Origin: Treponema sp.
GTDB taxonomy: Bacteria; Spirochaetota; Spirochaetia; Treponematales; Treponemataceae
DNA: 64,000 bases
Assembly: GCA_017551545.1 (NCBI GenBank)
Contig: JAFZLJ010000119.1
Location: 1 to 64,000, forward strand
Direction of reading: 5' to 3'
Part shown: in pieces, positions 1-9,003 of the stretch
Layout of the letters: every line of letters begins with the position of its first letter
Numbering within the stretch: the stretch's first letter is position 1
The notes under the pieces: generated by a model
What the model saw: only the letters and a program-made list of their open reading frames with translations
The model's database searches: none
Told to the model about the DNA's origin: nothing
Made by a program: the position numbers and the translations under genes

Positions 1-2
1 AA

Positions 3-113
3 GAATTCAAGAAAGATTTGGTTGAATATATTACATATTACAACACAGAGCGTATTAAAATGGGATTAAACGGCCTGAGCCCTATTGAATTTAGAGCTCA
101 ATATGCCGCATAA
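3..113 (+). CDS. IS3-family transposase, C-terminal end (cut by window edge)
   Basis: The frame is open from the window edge to a TAA at 111-113 and encodes the last 36 residues. It reads YITYYNTERIK followed by LNGLSPIEFR, the conserved C-terminus of the DDE integrase (OrfB) of IS3/IS150-type elements. Only the tail is visible, so it cannot be said whether the element is intact. No terminal inverted repeat was recognised before the repeat at about 131. Family is fairly sure; activity is unknown. Confidence 0.75.
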   Translation, partial: EFKKDLVEYITYYNTERIKMGLNGLSPIEFRAQYAA

Positions 114-130
114 TTTTGTCTATAAAAAAG

Positions 131-162
131 GGTTCAGTTCACCTGAGCTTGTCGAAGGGCCA
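131..162. repeat. Repeat A unit
   Basis: Carries the core CCTGAGCTTGTCGAAGGGCC, the dispersed palindromic unit called A here. It lies between the transposase end and the convergent lysA end. Its left half is diverged. Confidence 0.8.
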
Positions 163-177
163 CGCGCGTTTATTTAA

Positions 178-1476
178 TTAAAAACACCTCATCAAGTCTT
201 CAATAGTTTCTCTTCGACGGATTTGAACTACTTTTCCGTCGGATTTAACTAATACTTCGGCTGGGCGAGGGCGGGAATTGTAACTGCTGCACATAGAGAA
301 GCCGTAGGCACCTGCATCCAGGATACATGCTAAATCTCCGTGCTTTGCCGGTGGTAAAAGCCTGTCTTTTGCAAGAATATCACCAGATTCGCAGATATTT
401 CCTGTTACTGTCTGTTCAAACATATCTGAACCGGCATGTGGAATAACTTTTCCGTCGCGGATGATTTCTATATCGTGCCAGCTGTCGTACATGCTTGGGC
501 GTACAAGAACGTTCATTCCTACATCTGTTCCTGCAAAAGTCTTTCCGTTGTTGTGTTTTACTGCGTGCACACGTCCTAAAAGAACGCTTCCTTCTGCAAC
601 ACAGAAACGGCCTGGTTCAGACTTAAACAATGGAATTTTGTTTGGAATTCCGCTCTTTGTTGGCAATTTTGTATATGTTTCAACAAAATCTGTAAGAATT
701 GGTTCAAGACGCTTTTTGAAGTCTTCCATTGGGAAATCTTTTTCGTCATCAAGCTTATGATATGGAATACCGTATCCGCCGCCAAAATCGATGAATTCCA
801 GGTTTTCAAACTGATCTGCAATGCGCAAAAGGTTTGTAACTGCATCAAGATATGGCTGTGGGTCCATAAAAAGCGAACCAATGTGCTGGTTAATTCCGGC
901 AATTGTTAATTCGTATTTCTGTGCAATTTCAAAGATTTTTGGGATAAATTCTTCTGAAATACCAAACTTTGTCTTTTTTCCGCCGGTTACTACTTTTTCG
1001 TGATGTCCGGCACCTACACCAGGATTAATGCGTACTGCACATTTTCTGTCTGCTGGTGCTACATCTAAGTCGCAGAATACCTGTCCAATAAGTTCAAGCT
1101 GTTCAAGGCTGTCCAAGCTTGTAATTACGCCATTTTCAATAGCAAATTTGAATTCTTCCGGTGCAACGTTGTTTGGAACAAAGAAAATGCGTTCTTTTGG
1201 GAATCCTGCCTTAAAAAGCATCTGGATTTCGCCAACACTCATTGCATCGCAGTTTAAGCCTTCTTCAAAAGCAATTTTGAGCAAATGGATGTTTGTATTA
1301 GCCTTTACAGAGTAATTTGCGGTATACGGGTATTTTGTAATTACCTGTGATACTGCATGCATACGGTTACGAAGAATATCTTCGTTGTATACATAAAGCG
1401 GTGTTCCGTAGTTCATTACGATTTCTTCGGGGTTGTTGCCCTTAAAAAAGTCGACTGTGTTTATAAATGATTCCAT
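178..1476 (-). CDS. lysA: Diaminopimelate decarboxylase
   Basis: Decarboxylates meso-diaminopimelate to L-lysine using PLP, the last step of lysine synthesis in the cytoplasm. The 432-residue protein shows the fold-III decarboxylase pattern: YSVKANTN with the PLP-binding lysine near residue 55, the glycine-rich DFGGGYGIP phosphate-binding stretch, EPGRF, and CESGDILAKDR with the catalytic Cys near the C-terminus. The start at 1476 is chosen because AAGGAG sits at the right distance; a longer frame to 1497 lacks such a site. It lies downstream of ddh on the same strand, so the two consecutive steps around diaminopimelate are probably co-transcribed, with a repeat cluster between them. Confidence 0.95.
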   Translation of the reverse strand: MESFINTVDFFKGNNPEEIVMNYGTPLYVYNEDILRNRMHAVSQVITKYPYTANYSVKANTNIHLLKIAFEEGLNCDAMSVGEIQMLFKAGFPKERIFFVPNNVAPEEFKFAIENGVITSLDSLEQLELIGQVFCDLDVAPADRKCAVRINPGVGAGHHEKVVTGGKKTKFGISEEFIPKIFEIAQKYELTIAGINQHIGSLFMDPQPYLDAVTNLLRIADQFENLEFIDFGGGYGIPYHKLDDEKDFPMEDFKKRLEPILTDFVETYTKLPTKSGIPNKIPLFKSEPGRFCVAEGSVLLGRVHAVKHNNGKTFAGTDVGMNVLVRPSMYDSWHDIEIIRDGKVIPHAGSDMFEQTVTGNICESGDILAKDRLLPPAKHGDLACILDAGAYGFSMCSSYNSRPRPAEVLVKSDGKVVQIRRRETIEDLMRCF

Positions 1477-1504
1477 GATTATCTCCTTGATAAACAATCT
1501 TTAT

Positions 1505-1532
1505 GGGGTCCTTCGACAGGCTCAGGGACCCC
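1505..1532. repeat. Repeat A unit
   Basis: Reverse-orientation A unit (CCTTCGACAGGCTCAGGGAC core) in the ddh-lysA gap. It is directly followed by a pair of B units, so the gap is built almost entirely of dispersed repeats. Confidence 0.85.
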
Positions 1533-1538
1533 GGGGTT

Positions 1539-1627
1539 CGTCATTGCGAGCGAAGCGTGGCAATCCAGTTGTTAGAGTGCCTTTTTGTACGTGGATTGCC
1601 ACGTCGCTGTGCTCCTCGCAATGACGT
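1539..1627. repeat. Repeat B inverted pair
   Basis: Two B units face each other: GTCATTGCGAG...GTGGCAATCC at 1539-1567 and its inverted partner at 1592-1627, about 24 bases apart. The pair could fold into a long hairpin between ddh and lysA and might modulate the downstream gene. The role is inferred; the inverted layout is seen directly. Confidence 0.85.
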
Positions 1628-1633
1628 GGCGGG

Positions 1634-2614
1634 TTACAGCATATGTGCTCTGATTTCTTCCCCACTCAATGGGCTCAAATAAGCCGGTGCAATATCAAAT
1701 ACTGTCTTGCAGCCTGTTGCGCCTTCTTTGTTCAAACGATAGATTGCGCGGGCATAGGCAATAAGTACGCTTGATGTAAATGCTGGGTTTGAATCCAATT
1801 TGAGGCTGTATTCGATGATATTGTTGTATTCGTCGTTCCAGCCTGTCTTTCCTGAACGGAAAACAAAGCCTCCGTGTGGGATTTCTGCGTGATCGCGCTT
1901 GAGTTCTTCTTCTGTGATAAAATGAACTGTTGTATCGTAATCTGCAAAATAGTTTGGCATTTCCTTGATTTCTTTTTCGATACGGGCCTTATCTGCACCT
2001 TCTTCTGCTACAACAAAGCATTCGCGGGTGTGCTTCTGGCGGGTTGTGAGCTCAGGGTTTTTGCCGGCACGAACTGCTTCCAAAGCTGCTGGAACTGGAA
2101 TTGTGTACTGTTTTCCGTCCTTTACACCTTCAATACGGCGGATTGCGTCTGAATGGCCCTGGCTTACACCTTTTCCCCAGAATGTATAGTCTGATCCACC
2201 TGGAAGAAGGCAGTTTCCGTAAAGACGCATCAAAGAGAAGAGTCCTGGGTCCCAACCACAAGAAATAAGTGCTGTATGGCCGTTATCCTTGGCTGATTTG
2301 TCTACATTTGCAAAGTGCTGTGGGATTTTGGCGTGTGTATCAAAGCTGTCTACTACGTTGAAATATTTTGCATATTCTGGTGTCTGTTCTGGCAGGTCTG
2401 TGGCACTACCACCACAGAGGATAAGAACGTCGATTTCATCTTTGTGTGCGAGGATATCCTTTACATTGTAAACTGGAACTCCTGCTGTAAGTACCTTTAC
2501 TGTTGATGGATCACGTCTTGTGAATACTGCTGTAAGCTGGGCATCTGGATTGTGCTTGATTGCACATTCAATTCCCTTGCCTAAGTTTCCGTAACCTAAA
2601 ATTGCGATTTTCAT
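1634..2614 (-). CDS. ddh: meso-Diaminopimelate D-dehydrogenase
   Basis: NADPH-dependent enzyme that makes meso-diaminopimelate from tetrahydrodipicolinate and ammonia in one step, bypassing the succinylase/acetylase branches. The 326-residue length fits the family. Seen: N-terminal Rossmann motif GYGNLGKG, CGWDPGLFS, GKGVSQGHSDAIRRI and a C-terminal NPAFTSSVLIAYARA stretch, all typical of Ddh. The start at 2614 follows an AGGAG site; the frame runs further upstream to 2743, but that part is built of palindromic intergenic sequence and overlaps the regulator, so it is not counted. It precedes lysA on the same strand, consistent with a dedicated lysine/peptidoglycan-precursor unit. Confidence 0.95.
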   Translation of the reverse strand: MKIAILGYGNLGKGIECAIKHNPDAQLTAVFTRRDPSTVKVLTAGVPVYNVKDILAHKDEIDVLILCGGSATDLPEQTPEYAKYFNVVDSFDTHAKIPQHFANVDKSAKDNGHTALISCGWDPGLFSLMRLYGNCLLPGGSDYTFWGKGVSQGHSDAIRRIEGVKDGKQYTIPVPAALEAVRAGKNPELTTRQKHTRECFVVAEEGADKARIEKEIKEMPNYFADYDTTVHFITEEELKRDHAEIPHGGFVFRSGKTGWNDEYNNIIEYSLKLDSNPAFTSSVLIAYARAIYRLNKEGATGCKTVFDIAPAYLSPLSGEEIRAHML

Positions 2615-2628
2615 ATATACTCCTGAGT

Positions 2629-2722
2629 AAGGCCGCTGGCGGCCTTTGATATATAGCAAAGCGTTAAAAAAATTGCGAAAGCAATTTTTAGCTTTACCTT
2701 TTAAACTAACGAGCGTTAGTTT
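2629..2722. repeat. Cluster of three short palindromes upstream of ddh
   Basis: Three perfect or near-perfect hairpins lie in the leader of ddh. One is 8+8 at 2629-2646 (AAGGCCGC / GCGGCCTT), beside the ribosome-binding site. The second is 9+9 at 2668-2689 with a GAAA loop and flanking A/T runs, resembling a bidirectional terminator. The third is 9+9 at 2703-2722 (AAACTAACG / CGTTAGTTT). The third has an identical 18-base copy inside a coding gene at 27666. They may separate trmB-like transcription from ddh. Confidence 0.7.
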
Positions 2723-2732
2723 TGTGTACAAA

Positions 2733-3431
2733 TTATTCTTCATTCGAAAGCAGAACGATTTTGTTCTTCAATGCTTCCTTCATGACTGTTACCAGGTTTT
2801 TCTGGCCGGAATAAAGACAATTGTCGTCGTCGCTGCCGGTAAGTTCACCTGTCATTACGTAAGATGAATCGATTATTACACGCAGCTGGCCTGGTTCAGG
2901 ATCTGTGTGGTAAACGATTGCTCCATCAAGGTTATAGCTGCTGTCTGTCATAAGAACAACTTTTTTTCCTTTGCCGATGAGCTCGTTCAACTCTTCTTCG
3001 TAAGCATCTACAATGCGTGCAGAAGCAGAAATATATAACCTGATTCTTGTTTCTTTAATCATCTGTAAAAGCTTGTTCTGAATGTTGCGGGCACCAATGA
3101 TTGTTATATAACCGTCGGTTTCTACCTGTTTTTCTGGGGCATGCTCGTGAATGAATACGGCTTTTTCCTGCAGTTCGTTAAGAACGTTTTTTGTAAATGT
3201 ATCTACATCTACAGGATGATATTTTGTAGAATCGCCTTCAATAAGATATGAAGCACCTTTGTCTACAAGATTAGAAAGAGCAGCATAGGCATTTGAGCGT
3301 GAAATACCTGTTTCTTTAGAAACTTCATAACCTGTCATGTCGCCATGAGAAAGAAGTGTTGTGTAAATAACAGCTTCCTGGCGGGTCAGGCCAAACGAAA
3401 TTAAATTATCTGTAAACTGAAGATTTTCCAC
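2733..3431 (-). CDS. TrmB-family transcriptional regulator
   Basis: Predicted DNA-binding regulator of 232 residues. The N-terminal 70 residues form a winged helix of the TrmB type (LTRQEAVIYTTLL, then GYEVSKETGISRSNAYAAL as recognition helix). The remaining part resembles the TrmB effector/phospholipase-D-like domain (GYITIIGARNIQNKLLQMIKE). TrmB proteins often sense sugars, but the ligand here is not apparent. The start is a GTG at 3431 with a strong GGAGG site. It is transcribed away from the chemoreceptor and toward ddh/lysA, so it could regulate either neighbour; the sequence does not decide this. Confidence 0.8.
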   Translation of the reverse strand: MENLQFTDNLISFGLTRQEAVIYTTLLSHGDMTGYEVSKETGISRSNAYAALSNLVDKGASYLIEGDSTKYHPVDVDTFTKNVLNELQEKAVFIHEHAPEKQVETDGYITIIGARNIQNKLLQMIKETRIRLYISASARIVDAYEEELNELIGKGKKVVLMTDSSYNLDGAIVYHTDPEPGQLRVIIDSSYVMTGELTGSDDDNCLYSGQKNLVTVMKEALKNKIVLLSNEE

Positions 3432-3570
3432 TTTTTGACCTCCAAATTGTATAGAATTTGTGGAATAGTAGTACTGTTTAGCACCACTTTTGAAGTTAAT
3501 ATACAGAATTTAATTTTATTTGTCAAATTTGTTTATAAAAAAATTAACATTAATAAGTAAAAAAAAGAAT

Positions 3571-3598
3571 TTGTATATTTATGGAAAAGGTTTATAAT
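3571..3598 (+). promoter_or_regulatory. Promoter of the chemoreceptor gene
   Basis: TTGTAT at 3571-3576, 16-base spacer, TATAAT at 3593-3598. It gives a leader of about 40 bases before the start codon. Confidence 0.55.
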
Positions 3599-3646
3599 GT
3601 TTTAGGCTGAGATTTATTAAAACGATTTACCATATTGGACAGAAAA

Positions 3647-5758
3647 ATGAAACAACCAGATGAAATCAAAAGTAAAACTCTAAAGGATAAAAAGCTCGGT
3701 CTGGAAATTGGCGCAATCATATTCAGCGTGTTTTTAGTTTTCATGAGCTGTATGATTGTTATCCCGTCTTTAATTATTAAAAATCATACAAAGCAGACTT
3801 ACTATGAAATGGCCCAGGAAGTTTTAAAAGGCCGTTCTGAAGAAATTACAAAATGGATTGATATTTATGTAAACGATTTAAAAGTTTACTCAGAAGCAAA
3901 TGCTGCAAAAGCCGGCAGTATTGAAAAATATGTTGAGTGGATGTGTTCGCGCCCGGACTTAAAAAATCCTGCTTATGATGATTTATTTTTCTGCGACAGA
4001 GATGCAATTCCTTATCATGATGATGGTCGCGTAGGATTCGAAGGTGAGTGCCGCAGCAAAGATTATCATCACGCCATTATATTCAATGATGAAGAAACAT
4101 ATATTGCCGCAATTGAAATTTCTGAAAAAACAGGACGCTATGTTCTTCCGATTGCGCGTGCAGTAAAAGATGAAAATGGAAAATGTTTTGGATACATTAC
4201 AGGTCTTCTGGACATGGAACAGATTGCGCAGGAAGTCAGTTCATATAAGGTAGGCGAGTTTGGAAACTTCTTCCTTACAGACCGCGCAAATACAATCATT
4301 GCTCACAACAACAAAGAAATGATTTCTCAGGACATCGGCGTTTATCACGAAATTGCAATTACAGCAAAGATTGCAAAAGAAAACGGAGATGATTCTCTTT
4401 ATGTTGAAAGTATTGTTGATGGCGAAAAGTGCGTAACGTTTGTTGCCCCGATCAGATCTCTTTCATGTACAGTTGGTTATACAATTCCAACCTCGGAAGT
4501 TTTTGTTGCAACTCAGAAAATCCAGATGGTAATTCTTTTGATGGGCATTTCAATTACTGTTATCATTTGTCTTATTATTCTGATTTCTTTAAGAAAAATT
4601 ATTGGTCGTGTTAAAAAAGTAGGCGGCCTTATTGATGAGCTTAGTACCGGTGAAGCAGATTTAACTGTTCAGCTTGAAGTAAACAAAAATGATGAAATTG
4701 GAAAGCTTGTAATTTCTGTAAACAAATTCCTTGCTAAGTTTCATTCGATTATGCATAACATCAAAGTTTCTGAAGAAAATCTTACAGAAGCAGGCGACAC
4801 TCTTGTTAATGAAATTGAAACAACAACATCTACAATTTCGCAGATGGCAGAAAATATCGGACTTGTTCATAATCAGGTTCAGAATCAGTCTTCGAGCATT
4901 AACAGTTCGGCAAGTGCAATGACTCAGATTTCTAAAAACATTGAATCGCTCGACGGTATGATTCAGGGACAGGCTTCTTCTGTTGAAGAGGCTTCTGCAT
5001 CTGTAGAAGAAATGATTGGAAATATTAATTCGGTTGATAAATCTGTAATCAAGATGGTTGAAGAGTTTACAGTTCTTGAGCTTGATACTAAAAACGGTAT
5101 TGAAAAGAATTCTTCTGTAAATGAGCTTATTCAAAAGATTTCTGAACAGTCTGTTGCAATGATGGATGCCAACGAAATGATTCAAAGTATTGCAGAGCAG
5201 ACAAACCTTCTTGCTATGAACGCGGCAATTGAAGCAGCTCATGCAGGTGAAGCCGGAAAAGGATTTTCTGTTGTTGCAGATGAAATCCGTAAGCTTGCCG
5301 AAACTTCTGCAGAACAGTCTAACAGAATCAGCGAAGAGCTTTCAAATATCCAGCAGGGTATTCAGCGTGTAGTAATTGCTTCTACAGAATCTGAACAGTC
5401 ATTCCAGGCAGTTTCAGGAAGAATTAATACAACTGCAGAGCTTGTAGCACAGATTCGTGGAGCTATGGAAGAGCAGCAGGCAGGTTCACAGCAGATTCTT
5501 GAAGCATTACAGGCCATGAATGACAGTACTTCTGAAGTTAGAGGTGCCGGTGCCGAAATGTCTAAAGGCGGCGATTCAATTATGCGCGATGTTTCAAATA
5601 TTCACGAAAGCATGAACGGAATTGAAACTGCAGTTGCCGAAATCAACGAAGGTACTAACTACGTAAACGAAAGTACAAAGAAATTAAGAACAATTTCTGC
5701 ATCGCTGAACGTTGCAATTAAACGAATTAAAGATGATGTTGATTTGTTTAAGGTTTAA
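3647..5758 (+). CDS. Methyl-accepting chemotaxis protein with periplasmic Cache sensor
   Basis: Membrane chemoreceptor feeding CheA/CheW. Layout: a short cytoplasmic start, membrane helix at about residues 20-45, a periplasmic dCache-like domain of about 250 residues, second membrane helix near 295-320, HAMP segment, then a long coiled-coil signalling domain. The hairpin tip is plain ([20 protein letters not shown], then [16 protein letters not shown]). Ligand unknown. The ATG at 3647, with GGACAG upstream, is preferred over an in-frame TTG at 3635 that has no ribosome-binding site. It ends overlapping by 4 bases the convergent MATE gene. Confidence 0.93.
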   Translation: MKQPDEIKSKTLKDKKLGLEIGAIIFSVFLVFMSCMIVIPSLIIKNHTKQTYYEMAQEVLKGRSEEITKWIDIYVNDLKVYSEANAAKAGSIEKYVEWMCSRPDLKNPAYDDLFFCDRDAIPYHDDGRVGFEGECRSKDYHHAIIFNDEETYIAAIEISEKTGRYVLPIARAVKDENGKCFGYITGLLDMEQIAQEVSSYKVGEFGNFFLTDRANTIIAHNNKEMISQDIGVYHEIAITAKIAKENGDDSLYVESIVDGEKCVTFVAPIRSLSCTVGYTIPTSEVFVATQKIQMVILLMGISITVIICLIILISLRKIIGRVKKVGGLIDELSTGEADLTVQLEVNKNDEIGKLVISVNKFLAKFHSIMHNIKVSEENLTEAGDTLVNEIETTTSTISQMAENIGLVHNQVQNQSSSINSSASAMTQISKNIESLDGMIQGQASSVEEASASVEEMIGNINSVDKSVIKMVEEFTVLELDTKNGIEKNSSVNELIQKISEQSVAMMDANEMIQSIAEQTNLLAMNAAIEAAHAGEAGKGFSVVADEIRKLAETSAEQSNRISEELSNIQQGIQRVVIASTESEQSFQAVSGRINTTAELVAQIRGAMEEQQAGSQQILEALQAMNDSTSEVRGAGAEMSKGGDSIMRDVSNIHESMNGIETAVAEINEGTNYVNESTKKLRTISASLNVAIKRIKDDVDLFKV

Positions 5759-7113
5759 ACAAGCGCGTGTTTTTGCCAGTGCTTGTTCTTCCAGCGAATG
5801 AGCATTGCAATTCCACGGGTTGTTTCATCTGTACCAATTCCAAGCCAGAAGCCTACGAGGCCTAATCCACATTTGATTCCAAGAATGTAACTTCCCAAAA
5901 CCATGATTCCCCACATTGAAGCAATTCCGTACAGAACAGGGAATTTAACATCGCCGGAACCTTTGAGCGCTCCAACGTAAATGAGATTCAAAGAGCGGCC
6001 GAATTCTATGTACGTTGAGTATATGAGCAGGGTAGCAACTAGTCCATGAACTTCGTCTATCTTTGTGAAGATTCCGATTATTGGATGCTTTACTAAGTTT
6101 ACAATCAAAATCATGAACATAGAGCAGGCTGTTGCCACAAGCTGATATTTAAAGATCTTTTTATATGCAATATCACTCTGGCGGGCACCAACGTAATAGC
6201 CTGTTTTAATCTGCGAAGCCTGACCAATTGCCATAGCCATGATAAATACAAAGCGCACGATTGTCATTGTATAAACCTGAGCAGACATAGCATTTGTTCC
6301 AAGAGTTGAAATCATTGCCATAATGACGATCTGGCTGATGTTGTAAGAAAGACTTTCACCGGCAGTTGGAATACCTACAGAAAGAATGAGCTTGTAAACC
6401 TGCTTTGGAACTTTGAGAAGACCCTTGAGTTCAAATGCAACATCAGGCTTACGGTGGATAATTATTGCAAGGAGAACAGAAGAAACAAGCATTGCCATAC
6501 CGCTGGCACAGGCAACACCAGGAACACCAAGAATCGGAAGACCAAACCATCCGTAAAGCGAAAGGGCGTTTCCTATAACGTTTACTACGTTTCCAATAAT
6601 TGAAACAATCATTGCTTCGCTTGTATAGCCGTAGCTGCGGAGAATTGCACCCTGCAGAGAACTGAAGGCATTAAAGAAGCAGAAGATTCCGCCAAAGATT
6701 ATAAAGTATTTAAGCGCGTATCCGCGGACTGCATCTTCGAGCTGGTAGCAGCTAAGCAGCGGTTTGAAGCCAAAGAAAACAAGCAGCATGAGGAAAATTG
6801 AAAGCAGGGTAATCATCAGGGTACTTGCCTGAGCGATTTCGTTTAATTCTTTTTTTGATTTTTGTGCGCCGATAAACTGAGCCAGAACAATTGAACAACC
6901 GGTACTGATAACTGCAAAAAGAAGGTTGAGGAAGAATATATATTGACCTACAAGTCCAACTGCGGCAACTGCATCGTTACTGTACGAGCTGAGCATCATT
7001 GTATCTACAGAAGAAACAAGAATGCGGAAAAACTGTTCCATCGCAATCGGGAACGTAAGCTTGAGCATTGGTAAAGCGCCACGGTTTTGTTTTGTTAAAG
7101 TTGTTTCAGCCAT
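5755..7113 (-). CDS. MATE-family efflux transporter
   Basis: Twelve-helix inner-membrane antiporter, 452 residues, expected to export drugs or cationic metabolites using Na+ or H+. Two homologous halves are seen, each starting with the MATE pattern of a conserved proline-containing first helix ([15 protein letters not shown]) and repeated small-residue helices ([31 protein letters not shown]). Substrate cannot be told. The start codon has no ribosome-binding site but sits 6 bases after a TATACT hexamer, so the message is probably leaderless. It converges on the chemoreceptor with a 4-base overlap. Confidence 0.93.
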   Translation of the reverse strand: MAETTLTKQNRGALPMLKLTFPIAMEQFFRILVSSVDTMMLSSYSNDAVAAVGLVGQYIFFLNLLFAVISTGCSIVLAQFIGAQKSKKELNEIAQASTLMITLLSIFLMLLVFFGFKPLLSCYQLEDAVRGYALKYFIIFGGIFCFFNAFSSLQGAILRSYGYTSEAMIVSIIGNVVNVIGNALSLYGWFGLPILGVPGVACASGMAMLVSSVLLAIIIHRKPDVAFELKGLLKVPKQVYKLILSVGIPTAGESLSYNISQIVIMAMISTLGTNAMSAQVYTMTIVRFVFIMAMAIGQASQIKTGYYVGARQSDIAYKKIFKYQLVATACSMFMILIVNLVKHPIIGIFTKIDEVHGLVATLLIYSTYIEFGRSLNLIYVGALKGSGDVKFPVLYGIASMWGIMVLGSYILGIKCGLGLVGFWLGIGTDETTRGIAMLIRWKNKHWQKHALV

Positions 7114-7119
7114 GATTGT

Positions 7120-7125
7120 AGTATA
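7120..7125 (-). promoter_or_regulatory. -10 element of a probable leaderless promoter (MATE gene)
   Basis: TATACT (minus strand) with exactly 6 bases to the ATG at 7113 and no Shine-Dalgarno sequence between. Transcription would start at or next to the A of ATG. Confidence 0.6.
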
Positions 7126-7167
7126 GTGAAATGAAGATTTTGCAAATAGACAAATTCTATAAAAAAT

Positions 7168-7215
7168 TTGTAAAAATCAAATTTGTGGGGTATAATTGGT
7201 TAAACGATTAACCAA
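7168..7215 (+). promoter_or_regulatory. Promoter with LacI-family-type operator
   Basis: -35 TTGTAA at 7168-7173, 17-base spacer, -10 TATAAT at 7191-7196. Overlapping the end of the -10 is TTGGTTAAACGATTAACCAA (7196-7215), a palindrome centred on CG with 9 of 10 arm positions matched, the hallmark of LacI/GalR-family operators. A bound repressor would block initiation. No LacI-family gene is in this window, so the regulator would be encoded elsewhere. Confidence 0.75.
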
Positions 7216-7217
7216 AC

Positions 7218-7265
7218 GGGGTCCCTGAGCTTGTCGAAGGGCCCTTCGAGAGCCTCAGGGACCCC
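7218..7265. repeat. Repeat A inverted pair in a 5' leader
   Basis: Two A units abut head-to-head, giving an inverted repeat with arms of about 24 bases. It lies between the LacI-type operator and the ribosome-binding site (AGGAG at 7266-7270) of the hydrolase gene. In the mRNA it would fold into a very stable hairpin ending just before the Shine-Dalgarno sequence. Confidence 0.85.
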
Positions 7266-7276
7266 AGGAGATTTTT

Positions 7277-8941
7277 ATGCCAATGAATGAAATGCCAAAA
7301 ATGACTGCTGTTGATGGCGGTTTGATGTGGACTCATACTTTTGAAAAATTTAAGGCTGCTGTATATGTGCCTGAAAATGATCTGATGGATGATGTTTTGA
7401 ATTATGGCTTTATTGCGCCTTATCTGCTTGTGTTTGCGCCAGAGGATTATACAGCCAATTTTGCAGGTGCAGTTGAGTTTGCACGTAAAAATAACTTTGA
7501 ACAGATTGCCAAAAAATATGGTACAAGCGTTGTGTTTGTTTATCCTACAAGCGCTAACGGCTGGAAAGATGCTGCGCCTGATTTGTTCAGCGAAATTATT
7601 TCTAATTCAAAGATTCATGAATATTATGAAAACGGCGTTGTAAAGTTTTATAACAGGTTTACAAAGACGCTTGAAGCTTATTATATCCGTGGTGGTATTT
7701 TCCACACAAATCTATATGGATTTGGCGAAAGTGCTGATTATATTGCTGAAAATTGCATTAATCACTTTGAAGGTGACGGCCTTTGGGGCAGGGCAGATTG
7801 CGCTCCGGTTGCAGTTACTCTTACAAATCTTACAGAAAATGCAAAAATCAAGGTTGATGCGGCCGATATACCAGTAGTATCATATGGGAACACTACAGAA
7901 GTGAACGTTCTTTTCAAAGAAAAATGCAAATATTTCCTTGAAAAACAAACTCCTGATATTTATGCAGACTTTGACAGCTTTGTAAAACAGTTCCGTCGTA
8001 TGCTTGGTGAGCTTGAATTAGACCCTGATCTTGAAAAAGACGGAATGAAAATTGAACCGGCAGTTATTGAAGTAAAAACTTCACCAGATAACATGGGTGA
8101 CAGCAAGGGCACAACAAACCACAAAGTTGGATATTTTGCATTCTACAACAAAGATATTTTTGACAAAGGGCCTGCTCCTGTGCTGCTTGCATTCCATGGC
8201 GGCGGGGACTCAGCCTTTTATATTTCATATATCAGTGGATGGGCTGAAATTGCACACAGGCATAACTTCCTTCTTGTTGCTGTAGAACATCATTTACAAA
8301 GCTCTGCTACTGAAATGGTTGAACTTGTTGAACATCTTAAAAAGGTTTACAACATTGACCCGACCCGCATTTACGCCAGCGGATTTTCTATGGGTGGAAT
8401 TAAAACCTGGGATATTATTCAGGAATATCCGAACCTTATTGCTGCCGCCGCTCCTATGGATGCAACTGTTGATATTGGCGAGAACGTATATTTTGCAAAA
8501 ATAAATAAGCCTGTAAACACAACAACAAGTGTTCCGATTTTTTATGCAGCCGGAGAACAGACACCGCTTGCAGAGCTTCCTTATCAGGAACAGAAGTGTA
8601 TAAACAGAATGGCTTATGCTTTGAAATTGAACGGCGCCCAGAAAGAATACAATGTAAAGCTTGAAGAAAAAGACACCTGGCAGAATAAGTTCTGGGGCGT
8701 TGATGGAGATTACACCAGCTTTGTTACAGACCCTGTGCGCAAAGGAAAAGTTACCTTCCAGTTCTTTAATCGCGCAGACGGAAAGTGCTGGAACGTTTTT
8801 GCAGGCATAGATAATCAGGGTCACGAATGCCGCCCACACACCTGCGAATACGCCTGGAGATTCTTGAGCTGCTTTAAGCGTGGGGCTGATGGTGCAATTC
8901 AGGGCGGGGCTTTTGATGAGATTAAGAGGGCTCTTGAATAG
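7277..8941 (+). CDS. Alpha/beta-hydrolase (esterase / PHB-depolymerase-like)
   Basis: The 554-residue protein has two parts. The first 240 residues have no recognised motif. A C-terminal alpha/beta-hydrolase domain has VLLAFHGGGDSAF (oxyanion region), YASGFSMGGIKTW with the G-x-S-x-G nucleophile elbow, and a late GHECRPHT that could supply the catalytic His. No signal peptide is seen, so it probably acts in the cytoplasm on an imported compound. The LacI-type operator in its promoter suggests induction by a carbohydrate, for example deacylation of an acylated sugar. That substrate is inference. The start at 7277 follows an AGGAG site. Confidence 0.75.
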   Translation: MPMNEMPKMTAVDGGLMWTHTFEKFKAAVYVPENDLMDDVLNYGFIAPYLLVFAPEDYTANFAGAVEFARKNNFEQIAKKYGTSVVFVYPTSANGWKDAAPDLFSEIISNSKIHEYYENGVVKFYNRFTKTLEAYYIRGGIFHTNLYGFGESADYIAENCINHFEGDGLWGRADCAPVAVTLTNLTENAKIKVDAADIPVVSYGNTTEVNVLFKEKCKYFLEKQTPDIYADFDSFVKQFRRMLGELELDPDLEKDGMKIEPAVIEVKTSPDNMGDSKGTTNHKVGYFAFYNKDIFDKGPAPVLLAFHGGGDSAFYISYISGWAEIAHRHNFLLVAVEHHLQSSATEMVELVEHLKKVYNIDPTRIYASGFSMGGIKTWDIIQEYPNLIAAAAPMDATVDIGENVYFAKINKPVNTTTSVPIFYAAGEQTPLAELPYQEQKCINRMAYALKLNGAQKEYNVKLEEKDTWQNKFWGVDGDYTSFVTDPVRKGKVTFQFFNRADGKCWNVFAGIDNQGHECRPHTCEYAWRFLSCFKRGADGAIQGGAFDEIKRALE

Positions 8942-8943
8942 GC

Positions 8944-8979
8944 TGGATTGCCACGTCGCTACGCTCCTCGCAATGACGT
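8944..8979. repeat. Repeat B unit
   Basis: Single inverted-orientation B unit between the hydrolase stop and the promoter of the DUF763 gene. Confidence 0.85.
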
Positions 8980-8991
8980 AGCTGTTTATGT

Positions 8992-8997
8992 TATAAT
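8992..8997 (+). promoter_or_regulatory. Extended -10 of a probable leaderless promoter (DUF763 gene)
   Basis: TGT-TATAAT with 6 bases to the ATG at 9004 and no Shine-Dalgarno sequence. Confidence 0.65.
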
Positions 8998-9003
8998 AAT
9001 TAC

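Noticed and set aside
2615..2743. N-terminal extension of ddh by 43 codons
   Set aside because: The segment is made of palindromic intergenic sequence, overlaps the regulator gene, and an AGGAG site marks the internal ATG that begins the conserved Rossmann motif.
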